DNA of 64,000 nt, from positions 70,580 through 134,579 of the forward strand of contig CAZGTU010000002.1 of assembly GCA_964528675.1 (NCBI GenBank), in the 5' to 3' direction. The notes under the pieces were generated by a model. The model ran no database searches. It was not told the origin of the DNA and saw nothing but the letters and a program-made list of their open reading frames with translations. The first letter of the stretch is position 1; every line of letters starts with the position of its first letter. Source of the DNA: CAYRTD01 sp964528675. GTDB taxonomy: Bacteria; Bacteroidota; Bacteroidia; Bacteroidales; GCA-2748055. This document shows positions 18,726-28,262 of the stretch, piece after piece. The translations under genes and the position numbers were made by a program.

Positions 18726-18739
18726 GTATAATTTTATAC
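18726..18739. promoter_or_regulatory. AT-rich dyad upstream of beta-helix/lectin gene
   Basis: GTATAA (18726-18731) and TTATAC (18734-18739) are inverted about a 2-base centre, 17 bases before the ATG at 18756 and inside a 57-base spacer. It could be an operator half-site pair. It may also be simple AT-rich sequence. Confidence 0.2.
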
Positions 18740-18755
18740 TGTATATAGTAAAAAT

Positions 18756-20525
18756 ATGAAGTTTTTAAAATTAATTCTCACAAATACCTTTTTAATTGTG
18801 AGTATCCTGCTTTCCTACAGTCAGACATATATGATTTATAAAGACAATCATATGTATGTTTGCATGTGGGAGGAGGATGGGAAAGAAATAATGCGAGACA
18901 ATTCAGCGAGTAATGTCATCCAGTTTGCCATAGATAAGAGTCATGAAAATGGCACCAATGAGGTTCTACTGGGGAAAGGCAGCTTTTCCCTGGAAATGCC
19001 TGTGAGGATGAAAGAAAATACCTGGTTACGCGGCAAGAACAGGGGGACAGAGCTGATAATTCTCGATCCTGATAAAAATGGCATCGAAATCATAAAGGCC
19101 GATAACGCTAAAATTTCAGATTTGACAATTATTTCAGCAGATAATTTTAATTCGCTTTCGGGGATTTATGGGGATCGGAGTAAATATTGCCTCATTCAGG
19201 ATATACATATTTATGGATTTACAAGATCCGGAATTTTATTTTCAGATAGCTTTTTAGGTTTTAAGATCAACCGCTGTACTTTCATAGATAATGAACAGGC
19301 ACATATTTACCTTGAAAAAAACGGCACAAATGAACCGGGCCATTCCCAGATATCAAACTGCACGTTTTACTGCGGAGGATATGGAATAAAGGCACGAAGA
19401 GGTACAAAAATCAGCAAGGGATTAAAAATTACTGATAATATATTTGCCCAGATTAGAGGGATGGCCATTGACTCCGATTATGATTCAACAATAATAACCG
19501 GCAATAAATTATACTGGATAGGATTGGATGGAATGCGGATTGGAGGTGAGGGATTTTTGATCTCGGGAAATATTAACAGTTGGATAAGGGGTCATGGGCT
19601 TGTACTGGATTCAGCAAAAAATGGTATTGTATCAGGCAATAACTTCACAGATCTGGGAGTGCGTTCAAGGAATGGTATTCAGAAATGTGGTGTGGCAATT
19701 TACCGATCCTCAGATAATTCCATTCTTGGTAACTCTATTTGGAATTTTGGTGATCAGGGCTATCTTGAGTATGCTATATACGAGCAATCTGATTGCAGCA
19801 ACAATGTCATTAAAGGAAATGCAGGCTGGTTTCATGCTAATCCTAAGGCTTTTCGATTAAAAGGTCAGAATACACTCGCTGAGTATAATACCGAAAATAA
19901 AGGAGAGTATCGCTATGATGATTACTGGGATTACACCATGAAATATGGATATGCTGCTGAAAAATTTCTGGTAGGTCTTTACGGAAAGGAGAAAAATTCT
20001 TCCATTTTGATAAATGACTACACTCAGCAATTGATAGGTCCGGGAATTCCATTCCTAAAAACAAATAAGGTTCTTATCGAATCAAGAGACATGTTTGAAC
20101 AGCTCATTTCCATAAAAGATAACGCTCCCAGAAAGTTCGGATGGAATGGCAGTGATCTGCAGGTGTGGGAAATTAAATCATCCGGTAATTCCGGTAATTA
20201 TTATACAATCAACAATGTGGAAACAAAACAATTGCTGGAATGCAGAGGAATGGCTGAAAACTCCCGTCTGACTCTGGGAAAGGAAAACAAGACTGTAACA
20301 GATGCGCAATTATGGGAATTTATAGATGGTGGGAGTGGATATTTCATAATCAGAAATAAATTGTGTGGTAAAGTGATTGAGTCACAGGGCCTCAGCAATT
20401 ATAGCTGGAATGAAAATAATGTTTTCTATCTTGGCCAGCCGATCACTGTCAGCGAATACCAGGGACGTAAAACACAAATGTGGCGTTTTTCAGAACCTTT
20501 TCCGGCTTATGTATATAACAAGTAG
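18756..20525 (+). CDS. Beta-helix protein with C-terminal ricin-type lectin domain
   Basis: 589 residues with a short signal peptide. Residues about 40-400 are beta-helix coils (ISDLTIIS, KINRCTFIDN, KITDNIF, SGNNFTD, ILGNSIW). Residues about 440-585 look like a ricin B/CBM13-type beta-trefoil: the pattern Q-x-W is repeated as LQVWEI, AQLWEF and TQMWRF, with the usual YYTINNVETKQLLE and YFIIRNKLCGKVIE strands between. The predicted role is a secreted glycan-binding or glycan-cleaving protein in which the lectin unit targets galactose or other sugars. The N-terminal helix resembles that of the next gene, suggesting duplication with later gain or loss of the lectin domain. No lyase catalytic motif was identified. 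Confidence 0.82.
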   Translation: MKFLKLILTNTFLIVSILLSYSQTYMIYKDNHMYVCMWEEDGKEIMRDNSASNVIQFAIDKSHENGTNEVLLGKGSFSLEMPVRMKENTWLRGKNRGTELIILDPDKNGIEIIKADNAKISDLTIISADNFNSLSGIYGDRSKYCLIQDIHIYGFTRSGILFSDSFLGFKINRCTFIDNEQAHIYLEKNGTNEPGHSQISNCTFYCGGYGIKARRGTKISKGLKITDNIFAQIRGMAIDSDYDSTIITGNKLYWIGLDGMRIGGEGFLISGNINSWIRGHGLVLDSAKNGIVSGNNFTDLGVRSRNGIQKCGVAIYRSSDNSILGNSIWNFGDQGYLEYAIYEQSDCSNNVIKGNAGWFHANPKAFRLKGQNTLAEYNTENKGEYRYDDYWDYTMKYGYAAEKFLVGLYGKEKNSSILINDYTQQLIGPGIPFLKTNKVLIESRDMFEQLISIKDNAPRKFGWNGSDLQVWEIKSSGNSGNYYTINNVETKQLLECRGMAENSRLTLGKENKTVTDAQLWEFIDGGSGYFIIRNKLCGKVIESQGLSNYSWNENNVFYLGQPITVSEYQGRKTQMWRFSEPFPAYVYNK

Positions 20526-20548
20526 CTATGAACGAAACACTTTAAGAG

Positions 20549-21715
20549 ATGAAATATAAAATTTTTATTCCTCTTGTCTGGACCTTAATGCTTATGGTCA
20601 TATCTTCTTCCGGCTCAATACATGCAGCTCCTGAACAGAACTATGTGATTTATTCAGATGATGGGTTTTTTAAAGTCAGGACAGACATTACAAAAGAAGA
20701 GGTGTTTGCATCTGGAGATGCTTCTCTTTCAATACAATGGGCAATAGATAATATTGCAGGCAAAGGGGTCGAGGGAGGAGAAGTTTTAATGAAAGCCGGA
20801 GAATACCCCATCACCAACAGTATATCAATGAAGGATAAAATCTGGTTGCATGGTGAAGGTGAATCCACTCTATTGTATACCAATGGCAGAATCAAATCTG
20901 CCATATCCGTACAGGATGTGAGTATGGCGGTACTATCGGATTTCTCTTTAACAAATAAAAATAATGGTCTGGAGAATCCAATTGGCATCTGGATAGACCG
21001 TAGTATTCATTGCAAGGTGTTAAATGTATTTATCTCCGGATTTGGCAGAGGCATATTCAATTATGGGGATGCATGTTTCACTTTCATAAATAATAATACC
21101 TTGAGGAATAATAAAACCAATATTGACATTGCCAATGGGGGGGGTGTTATTGGCAAATGGTTACCCCTTCTGATCACTGAAAACAGAATAAGTGGAGGGG
21201 AAACCGGAATTAATTGCAATGCCTTATGTACGAATATTAATAAAAATAGAATTTCTGATTTGACCGGAAGAGGAATTGTGGCAAATGGAAACAGCATTGA
21301 CGTTCGTGGAAATGAAATTAATAATGTTGAAGGTGATTTTGCAATATGGGGCAATGGTCAGGAATTTAATTGCACCGGGAATATCATATATGATGTCAAA
21401 GGAGGAGGCATTAGAACACGTACTCGCTGGGGGTCAATCTCCAATAATACTATTCGGAATTGTGGAACTGAGGACCACGCGGCAATTGGTATACTGGTGG
21501 TCAGCGATAAAGATAGTCATGAAGGCGTTGCAGAAAGCAAAGTCATTTATAATAATACAATAGTAAATCTTCATGAAAATGTCCCATTAAAGTATGGTAT
21601 TAAAGAAGACGGTATTAAAAATGTTATTTTGGATAATACAATTAAAAATGTTGAACAACAAGCGATTTTATCAGAAGGAGAAGGAACTGTAGTAGTTTGC
21701 TGCACAGTTGATTAA
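20549..21715 (+). CDS. Beta-helix protein, lectin-less relative of the preceding gene
   Basis: 388 residues; signal peptide ending at about IHAAP. The start of the mature protein (NYVIYSDDGFFKV) aligns in style with YMIYKDNHMYV of the upstream protein. Both share the order of a wide first coil, an 'MKDKIWLHGEGEST'/'MKENTWLRGKN' turn and repeated N-rich coils (FINNNTLRNN, ITENRISGG, ISNNTIRNC, IYNNTIVN). The helix ends at an acidic, cysteine-containing tail without the lectin domain. It is probably secreted or periplasmic; function unknown beyond the fold. It sits 23 bases after the previous stop and 29 bases before the GH29-like gene. Confidence 0.8.
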   Translation: MKYKIFIPLVWTLMLMVISSSGSIHAAPEQNYVIYSDDGFFKVRTDITKEEVFASGDASLSIQWAIDNIAGKGVEGGEVLMKAGEYPITNSISMKDKIWLHGEGESTLLYTNGRIKSAISVQDVSMAVLSDFSLTNKNNGLENPIGIWIDRSIHCKVLNVFISGFGRGIFNYGDACFTFINNNTLRNNKTNIDIANGGGVIGKWLPLLITENRISGGETGINCNALCTNINKNRISDLTGRGIVANGNSIDVRGNEINNVEGDFAIWGNGQEFNCTGNIIYDVKGGGIRTRTRWGSISNNTIRNCGTEDHAAIGILVVSDKDSHEGVAESKVIYNNTIVNLHENVPLKYGIKEDGIKNVILDNTIKNVEQQAILSEGEGTVVVCCTVD

Positions 21716-21744
21716 TAAAGTAGTGCTTTTTAATTATATACATT

Positions 21745-22866
21745 ATGAAAAAGTTTATTTATAAGATCAGTTTATGGATGCAAAAAGGCTTTCTTGCTAT
21801 AATGCTTTTCCTTGTATTTTTATTTATTTCAACAATCGCATATACCCAAACTACCGATTGGATGACAGAAGGGAAATATGGCATATTTATGCACTATCAA
21901 TACAGGATCATGCTGGGATATAAAACTCCTGAACTGCCCGATCAGTCAGAGCTATCGCCTGAACAATATAATGCCTATGTAAATGGTTTTGATGTTGAAG
22001 CTTTTGCAAGGCAAATGGAAGAGGGAGGAGTTTCATGGGTACTGTTGTGTCTGGATGATACGAATTTCGGTTATACCTGTTCACCGAATGAAACTTTTAA
22101 TAAATACACTGGTTATAAAACCGGAGATCGTTGTTCAAACCGGGATCTGCCGATGGAATTAGCAGATGCGCTCAAGAAAAGAGGAATACGTTTGATGCTG
22201 TATTGGTCCGGTTTGGCTACCACAGATTCCAGCTGGCATGTAAAATATTTTGGGTATGCAAACGATCCGAAATCCTTCTATGGGTTGAAGCATCATTTAA
22301 CAAACAGAAGTTCAGAAATGCGAAAGATCGCCATGGAGATTCTGGAAGAATGGGTGGACAGATACAAGGACAAAGTTGCGGGATGGTGGTTCGATGGTTT
22401 TGACCGGCCTTCAGGTAATGGCTGGAAGGATAGCGGCCCGTCTCCTAACCTGGTAGATCTGGCAGAACTTGTTCGTTCTGGCAATCCCGAAAGTGTTATT
22501 GCGTTTAATATTGGAGGCTCCAAAAATGCCTTTAAAAGAAGATCAGTTGTCCAGGATTATACAGCCGGAGATGTCTATTATAATGCTGGTAATGAAAAAC
22601 ATGGAGGTCTGAGTCCGTTTACCCCGGAAAAAGTTCTTGCAGAAGGTGGTATTCTGTGGCATGCAAAACCTTTTATAGGTAATTTATATTACGGGATTGG
22701 TACAGATCTGAGCTACAGCAATGAAACTGTTATTGATTGGTTGAGAACCATTATCAGACAAGGTGGCGTAGCAACCCTGGATTATCCATTTGATCCAGAA
22801 ACAGGATTGATAAAGGATTTTGGTATGGATCAGCTTAAGGCTATTGAGGGTGAAATAAAACAATAA
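21745..22866 (+). CDS. GH29-like (alpha-L-fucosidase family) protein, short form
   Basis: 373 residues with a long signal anchor (about 1-36). The family-like start WMTEGKYGIFMHYQ matches the 'KFGIFIHWG' strand of GH29, and AGWWFDGFD places Asp217 as the likely nucleophile on barrel strand 4. It looks like the TIM barrel alone: classical GH29 enzymes are 450-600 residues and carry a C-terminal beta-sandwich that is absent here. GH29 removes alpha-L-fucose (some members alpha-L-galactose) from glycan ends. The acid/base residue is poorly conserved in this family and cannot be picked by eye. It is the only barrel enzyme in the beta-helix block and is spaced as part of the same transcript. Confidence 0.72.
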   Translation: MKKFIYKISLWMQKGFLAIMLFLVFLFISTIAYTQTTDWMTEGKYGIFMHYQYRIMLGYKTPELPDQSELSPEQYNAYVNGFDVEAFARQMEEGGVSWVLLCLDDTNFGYTCSPNETFNKYTGYKTGDRCSNRDLPMELADALKKRGIRLMLYWSGLATTDSSWHVKYFGYANDPKSFYGLKHHLTNRSSEMRKIAMEILEEWVDRYKDKVAGWWFDGFDRPSGNGWKDSGPSPNLVDLAELVRSGNPESVIAFNIGGSKNAFKRRSVVQDYTAGDVYYNAGNEKHGGLSPFTPEKVLAEGGILWHAKPFIGNLYYGIGTDLSYSNETVIDWLRTIIRQGGVATLDYPFDPETGLIKDFGMDQLKAIEGEIKQ

Positions 22867-23040
22867 TATGTAACTAAGCGATAATAAAATGATTTAGAGG
22901 ATTTTATGACATTTTGCAAAATATAGGAATAAGTCTGTCAGCCCTATCTTTTGATTTTATCAAGGAATAGAATAAGTATTTTATCATTTAGAGGGATATA
23001 ATAATATAAAGTTTTGTAATAAAATATCTTTCATTTAGTA

Positions 23041-24849
23041 ATGCAAAATTCCTTAATTAATATAAAATATTTTTTCTTTCTTATTCTTTTTCAATTGCTT
23101 ACATTTCATTCTTTTAGCCAGGAATATGTTAGAATTACCGATTTCGGAGTAAATCCGGATGATACTGTTAACGTTGTTCCTGCCTTCAATAAAGCATTAC
23201 GCTCCTGTGCCGGTAAAGAAGATCCTGTTCTGTTATTTCCTGAGGGAACCTATCATTTTCGCAAAGAATCGGCCAGAGAAGTTGAGCCAGGAATGCTTCT
23301 TAATGGTATCCAAAATATTACAATTGACGGAGAGGGTTCCGAATTTGTTTTCCATGGAAAGATGCAGGTGGTTAGTATGTATAATTGCAGGAATATAATA
23401 TTGAAAAATTTCAGTGTCGACTGGCAAAATCCTTTCATATCACAGGGTGAATTACTTGAGACTGGAGATAACTATATTGATGTAGGTATTGACAGAGAAC
23501 AGTATCCTTATGTCATTGAAGGCAATTCTTTTTTATTGAATCCTGCAGGAGAAAAAATCCAACCGGTCAGTGCAGAACTGTTTGTTTATGATGAAAAAAC
23601 CAAAGTATATACAGTAGAAGGATCAACCCATATAAAAACTACGAAGGTTAAAGAAATAAAACCCGGAATAGTGCGGTTTTACGGTTCTCTGAATAAAAAG
23701 CCCAAACCGGGATCCAAGGTCAAATTCCTTGCAGTCGATTATATCGCAACCGGGATCAGTATAGTTGAAAGTAAAGATATTCTTTTAAAGGATATTATTA
23801 TCCATCATGCACTTGGTGATGGCATTGCTTCTGCAAGATCTGAAAACATCACACTCAACAATGCAAACGTGCTGATAAATAAGGATAAGGACCGTATATT
23901 CAGTGTATTGGGTAATGCGACACATTTTATCAGTTGCAGGGGTAATATTAATATATCCGAATGTAAGCATACAGGTACAGGTGGTTTTTTCACTAAGATA
24001 CATGGAGAATATGTTTCCATTGATTCTGTACCCGGTAGCAATGTGGTGACCAGTTCACAGTTTTACAGTATAAGGCCTGGAGAGAGTGTTTGGTTTGTTG
24101 AATCAGATACATACCAGCGTACCGGATCCGGAATTATAAGACATAAACAACCTATTGTCAGAAATAACAGAATTGAAGCAGCTGGCATTATGTTCTCTGA
24201 GGCTGTACCCGGGAATCTGGATCGAAATGATTTTCTTGAAAGCAAGGAATGGATACCCCGGGTTAGGATTAATAATTGTAATATTCCACAAAACAATAAA
24301 TCAGGTGGAATCAATGTAAATATACCCGGATCAGTAATAATTGAGGAAAATCATTTCAGAAATGTCGCACCGGCTATTTTAATAAATGGAAGTCCGGATA
24401 GTTTAAAAGAATCAGGAGCGTGCGATGATGTTACTATAAGAAATAATAAATTTGAAGAATGTCTGGTCATTTGGCAAAATTCATCTGAAATAAACAATTC
24501 TGAACAGGCATTAATAAGCATTTTGCCAGATCTTAAGCCATTAGAAGCCGGTTATCAACCGTTTCACAAAAATATCCTCATTGAAAATAATATTTTTAGA
24601 ACTTCTTCTTTAGCTGTTCTAAATTGCAGCCTTACAACTGATTTGATTATCAAAGGGAATCGGATTGAAGTTACAGAAAACTGTGAACCTGATGCAAGAA
24701 AAGATCCATTTTTCTATTTTAATGCATGCCAGGATATTATCGTTAAGGATAATGAAATTCATAAACATTACCAGTCTAAAAGCCTGAAAATTAAGAATAT
24801 GAATACAACACAAATACAGGCTGAAGGATTTAAAATCCAGTTGGAATAA
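23041..24849 (+). CDS. GH110-like beta-helix protein lacking the usual Asp-Asp pair
   Basis: 602 residues, signal peptide ending FHSFSQ. Many blocks match my recollection of Bacteroides GH110 alpha-1,3-galactosidases: YVRITDFGVNPDD at the start, GEGSEFVFHGKMQVVSMYNC, NATHFISCRGNI, IHGEYVSI, and GACDDVTIRNNKFEECL. In those enzymes the segment before 'VHGTY' reads MMDDAIN and carries the aspartates proposed to be catalytic. Here it reads GGFFTKIHGEY, with Gly315-Phe316 at the expected Asp-Asp positions. It may be a binding protein, or a glycosidase of changed mechanism. The 174-base upstream gap suggests its own promoter. The length is normal for GH110, so this is not a truncated gene. Confidence 0.75.
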   Translation: MQNSLINIKYFFFLILFQLLTFHSFSQEYVRITDFGVNPDDTVNVVPAFNKALRSCAGKEDPVLLFPEGTYHFRKESAREVEPGMLLNGIQNITIDGEGSEFVFHGKMQVVSMYNCRNIILKNFSVDWQNPFISQGELLETGDNYIDVGIDREQYPYVIEGNSFLLNPAGEKIQPVSAELFVYDEKTKVYTVEGSTHIKTTKVKEIKPGIVRFYGSLNKKPKPGSKVKFLAVDYIATGISIVESKDILLKDIIIHHALGDGIASARSENITLNNANVLINKDKDRIFSVLGNATHFISCRGNINISECKHTGTGGFFTKIHGEYVSIDSVPGSNVVTSSQFYSIRPGESVWFVESDTYQRTGSGIIRHKQPIVRNNRIEAAGIMFSEAVPGNLDRNDFLESKEWIPRVRINNCNIPQNNKSGGINVNIPGSVIIEENHFRNVAPAILINGSPDSLKESGACDDVTIRNNKFEECLVIWQNSSEINNSEQALISILPDLKPLEAGYQPFHKNILIENNIFRTSSLAVLNCSLTTDLIIKGNRIEVTENCEPDARKDPFFYFNACQDIIVKDNEIHKHYQSKSLKIKNMNTTQIQAEGFKIQLE

Positions 24850-24905
24850 GTTTCTGTAATAGATTGAACCAAAAACTCATAATTATTAACTAAATACCGA
24901 AAACT

Positions 24906-25745
24906 ATGAAAACTAACTATATTATTCTCTTAACTATTTCCCTTTTATTTTCATTGGAGATAAATGCACAACCTGAAGTTCCTATTGAGGAGTGGACCGG
25001 TAAAACCATTATGTTCATTGGAGCCCATCCTGATGATGATGCCCGTTCTTTCGGAACAATGGCCATGCTACAGGATAACGGAAATGAGGTATTTGTTGTC
25101 TTACTTACTTCAGGAAATGTGGGAACTCAAGATCCGGATATTTCAATGACTGACCTTGCCAGAATCCGGAAACATGAGGAGATTAATGCGCTTGCAGCCC
25201 TTGAAATTCCCGAAGAAAACTATATTAATCTTGGGTACAATGACGGGATGCTTGAACTGCGGGATGAGGAAGAAGTAATTTCAAGACTCGTACGATTAAT
25301 TCGTACATATAAGCCTGATGTGCTCATAGCATTTGATCCGGGTAAAGGTAAAATGAGATGGCATAAAGCCGATCACAGAGCCGCCTGCTGGCTTGCAGGT
25401 GATGCTTGTAGAGCAGCTATGTGGCCGTTGTTGTATGAGGGTCAGATCATCCATGAAGGCCTTACTCAACATGAGGTAAGAGAATACCTCTTTTTTGACG
25501 GATTTCCGGAAGATATTAATCTCGAGGTTGATATTAGTGATTATAATGATCAGAAAGTTGAAGGAATGATGCAATATGTAAGTCAGTATACTTCTGCCTG
25601 GTCAGATTATTCGGGACCGGAAATCTCTAAAAAAGAAAAAGATGAACTGAAAGAATCAATTATGAGAAGAACCATTCATAAGAATGGCAAAATAGTGGAA
25701 CAATTCAGATATTACAAAGGATCTCCGGATGGAATTGGAAGATAA
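24906..25745 (+). CDS. PIG-L/LmbE family N-acetyl-sugar deacetylase, secreted
   Basis: 279 residues with a signal peptide (ending EINAQ). The zinc/catalytic motif is GAHPDDDARS with His41, Asp43 and Asp44; the residue after DD is Asp45 rather than the common Glu. The distal WHKADHRAA provides the third zinc ligand region. Family members deacetylate GlcNAc-containing substrates (GlcNAc-PI, mycothiol precursors, chitobiose). A secreted form in a glycan locus probably removes N-acetyl groups from a HexNAc-containing oligosaccharide, which is an inference. It closes the block before the fasciclin/SusCD run. Confidence 0.88.
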   Translation: MKTNYIILLTISLLFSLEINAQPEVPIEEWTGKTIMFIGAHPDDDARSFGTMAMLQDNGNEVFVVLLTSGNVGTQDPDISMTDLARIRKHEEINALAALEIPEENYINLGYNDGMLELRDEEEVISRLVRLIRTYKPDVLIAFDPGKGKMRWHKADHRAACWLAGDACRAAMWPLLYEGQIIHEGLTQHEVREYLFFDGFPEDINLEVDISDYNDQKVEGMMQYVSQYTSAWSDYSGPEISKKEKDELKESIMRRTIHKNGKIVEQFRYYKGSPDGIGR

Positions 25746-25848
25746 GCTGATTCAGTATTTAATCTGTAAAAAGTAGGTGTTTTCAATTATTTGTGGATAT
25801 ATATATTGTGTATGATAGAGGCATCTTCTTCCTTAAACTTGATAGTGT

Positions 25849-25882
25849 TTTGTTATACACATTCATAACGAAAGATATTTTG
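25849..25882 (+). promoter_or_regulatory. Candidate Bacteroidota promoter for fasciclin/SusCD operon
   Basis: TTTG (25849-25852) lies 23 bases before TATTTTG (25876-25882). The Bacteroidota consensus is TTTG, about 19-23 bases, then TAnnTTTG; the -7 box here is one base short. It sits 77 bases before the ATG at 25960 in a 214-base spacer, the likeliest place for the operon promoter. Confidence 0.25.
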
Positions 25883-25959
25883 TTTGTATCCTTTTCATTA
25901 AAAGAAATTTAGGAAGTAACCTGGGTGGAGATAAAAATAATATACAATCTAAATTATTT

Positions 25960-28251
25960 ATGAAATATAAAATATTCTGGATATTCATTATCGCTGCATT
26001 ATTTACAGGATGCCAGAAAGCTTTAGAGGATCAAGACATTTATAAGAGGCCTTCCTGGCTGGAGGGGAAATTATTCACTCAGATTCAGACTCAGGATGAT
26101 CTAAGCATTTTTATTGAATGTCTTGAGCGAACAGGTTACGATACTATTATTAACGTTTCAGGAAGTTTTACAATTTTCGCTCCTACCGATGAAGCATTCC
26201 AAAAATATTTTGCTGAACATCCGGCATATGATTCTGTTTCCCAAATACCAGAGGATGAGCTAACTGACCTTGTGCAATACCAGATTATTCAGAATGCCTG
26301 GAGTAAATTGCAACTGCAATCACTGGATGTTGACGGATGGATTGACAGAGAATCGGAATTTTATAATGAGCCGAGAGGTTTCAAACGGGAGACATTATAC
26401 AGAAAAGATAATAAAACCTATTACGTAACATATTCTTACGAGGAAGGTTTTAATATCGTCGAGCAATCTAAACAGACAAAGAAAGTATATTCAAGTTCCC
26501 GTAAATATGTTCCATTGTTTTTTACAGAATATTTTGATGTTGCCGATTTTACATTTAGCGATTATGAGTTTTATTTTGGCCGGTCTTTTGAGAATGGGGA
26601 GATCTATGTTGCAGGTGCAAAAATTATTAGTGAAGAAATATTTGCTGAAAATGGATTTATCTATAAAACCGATAAAGTTAATGAACCTTTAAGAGATGCA
26701 GAGGAGGTTATGGAACAAGAGTATGATGATTACGCTTATTCCGAATTTCTGTCCTTAATCCATGAATTTGCTGATTTCACATTTAATCCTGAAGCGACTT
26801 TTAACCAAGAAGAATATAGAGAAGGATTATCTGCAGATTCCTTATTTGATTTGACCTATCCCGGGCTGGCAATAGATATTCATGATGAAATAACCGGAGG
26901 CAATCCAATTTCATCTATTCGGTATCATGGTGGTTTATTAGCTCCTACAAATGAAGCATTCCAAAAATTTCTTGATGATTTCATAAGGGGACCTGGTCGA
27001 TGGGGTGATCTTTCTAATGTGCCAGAAGCCATCAAGGTGATGCTGGCCAATTCACATATGAGCACTAAACCAATTTATGAGACACATCTGGATGAAGGAT
27101 TTCGAAATGGTGAAGAAGATCTTGTCAGAATTGACGAAAATTCTGTTATCCAGAGTACTTATGGGAGTAACAGTACATTTCTGGGATTGAATGAAGTAGT
27201 TATTCCAAAAGCATTTTCCTGTGTGGCTCAACCTGTATATTTAAATCCTGGATATTCGACTTTATTACATGCTATTGATGAGACCAAGATTATTTCTGCG
27301 CTAAAAAGGCTGGATCAAACCTATACCTTTTATGTTCCGGCAAACTATAATATCGGACTTGGAGGAGATTCAAGTTTGATATATGAGATTGATGATCACA
27401 GACTGGGATTATCACATTTTGAAGTTTATGACAGATCCATATTTGCATTCAGAACACTAAGTAAAGATGATCTGCGTGGTATATTACTTAATCATATCGG
27501 AACTACAGTTGTTAGCGGTAATGCAAATAAAGAATTCATAAGAACTCTCGGAGGTTCCTATATAACGGTAGATAATATCGAAGGTACGATTAGGGGAGAC
27601 GGAGATAATACTTATGGATTCAACGGTGATTCAGTTATCGATGTAACACCACAATTCATCGATATCCCTGTTGAAAATGGAGAAGTATATAATATAAATG
27701 CCTGGCTAACATTTACACCGGGAGGAAATTTTTTTGGTATAATCTCTACTGAATTTCCGGAGTTTTTTGAGCTAATGAAAAAAGCAGGATTATATGATGA
27801 AATATTCTTCAGATTTCCATTCCTTACAGAGGGAAGTTATTATACCGCATTTATTCCATCCGCAGAAGTTATTGAAAGGAATAATCTTGACGAACTTCCA
27901 AAAGAGGAACTGGCAAAACTGATCAAGTATCATTTTATCAAAGATGAATTGATTTTTACAGATGGAAAAATCCATCCCGGCAAATTTGCTACAACACGAC
28001 TGGACGAATTCTCAACAGTATTTTCGAATGTATTCAGCACGGTAAACATAGACCCCGGCTATGATGAGATTAGTATATTAAATAAAGATGGCGGATTATA
28101 TTATAAAATAGAAGAAGGAACAAATACAACCAATATGTTTGTTAAAACTGACACTGACAAGAGTTCATCGTCCAAATGGGATTTTATAACAACAGGGGTT
28201 ATTCATGTAATTGATACAATTTTCATTAAAGATAAAATGCAGGTAAACTAG
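25960..28251 (+). CDS. Fasciclin-repeat surface lipoprotein, four domains
   Basis: 763 residues, lipobox LFTGC (Cys18). Four fasciclin (FAS1)-like domains are visible: about 35-250 (GSFTIFAPTDEAFQKYF), 255-440 (HGGLLAPTNEAFQKFL), 440-615 (TFYVPANYNIGL) and 615-760 (YYTAFIPSAEV), several ending in an IHVIDTIF-like strand. FAS1 domains mediate adhesion and ligand binding. In Bacteroidota, FAS1 lipoproteins next to SusC/SusD are thought to be accessory outer-surface components, comparable in position to SusE/F. It lies 11 bases upstream of the SusC gene. The ligand is unknown. Confidence 0.88.
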   Translation: MKYKIFWIFIIAALFTGCQKALEDQDIYKRPSWLEGKLFTQIQTQDDLSIFIECLERTGYDTIINVSGSFTIFAPTDEAFQKYFAEHPAYDSVSQIPEDELTDLVQYQIIQNAWSKLQLQSLDVDGWIDRESEFYNEPRGFKRETLYRKDNKTYYVTYSYEEGFNIVEQSKQTKKVYSSSRKYVPLFFTEYFDVADFTFSDYEFYFGRSFENGEIYVAGAKIISEEIFAENGFIYKTDKVNEPLRDAEEVMEQEYDDYAYSEFLSLIHEFADFTFNPEATFNQEEYREGLSADSLFDLTYPGLAIDIHDEITGGNPISSIRYHGGLLAPTNEAFQKFLDDFIRGPGRWGDLSNVPEAIKVMLANSHMSTKPIYETHLDEGFRNGEEDLVRIDENSVIQSTYGSNSTFLGLNEVVIPKAFSCVAQPVYLNPGYSTLLHAIDETKIISALKRLDQTYTFYVPANYNIGLGGDSSLIYEIDDHRLGLSHFEVYDRSIFAFRTLSKDDLRGILLNHIGTTVVSGNANKEFIRTLGGSYITVDNIEGTIRGDGDNTYGFNGDSVIDVTPQFIDIPVENGEVYNINAWLTFTPGGNFFGIISTEFPEFFELMKKAGLYDEIFFRFPFLTEGSYYTAFIPSAEVIERNNLDELPKEELAKLIKYHFIKDELIFTDGKIHPGKFATTRLDEFSTVFSNVFSTVNIDPGYDEISILNKDGGLYYKIEEGTNTTNMFVKTDTDKSSSSKWDFITTGVIHVIDTIFIKDKMQVN

Positions 28252-28262
28252 TCTTCATATAT

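Noticed and set aside
23785..24314. Several open frames opposite the GH110-like gene
   Set aside because: They overlap a gene with strong family similarity, lack signal peptides or domain patterns, and are typical antisense shadows.
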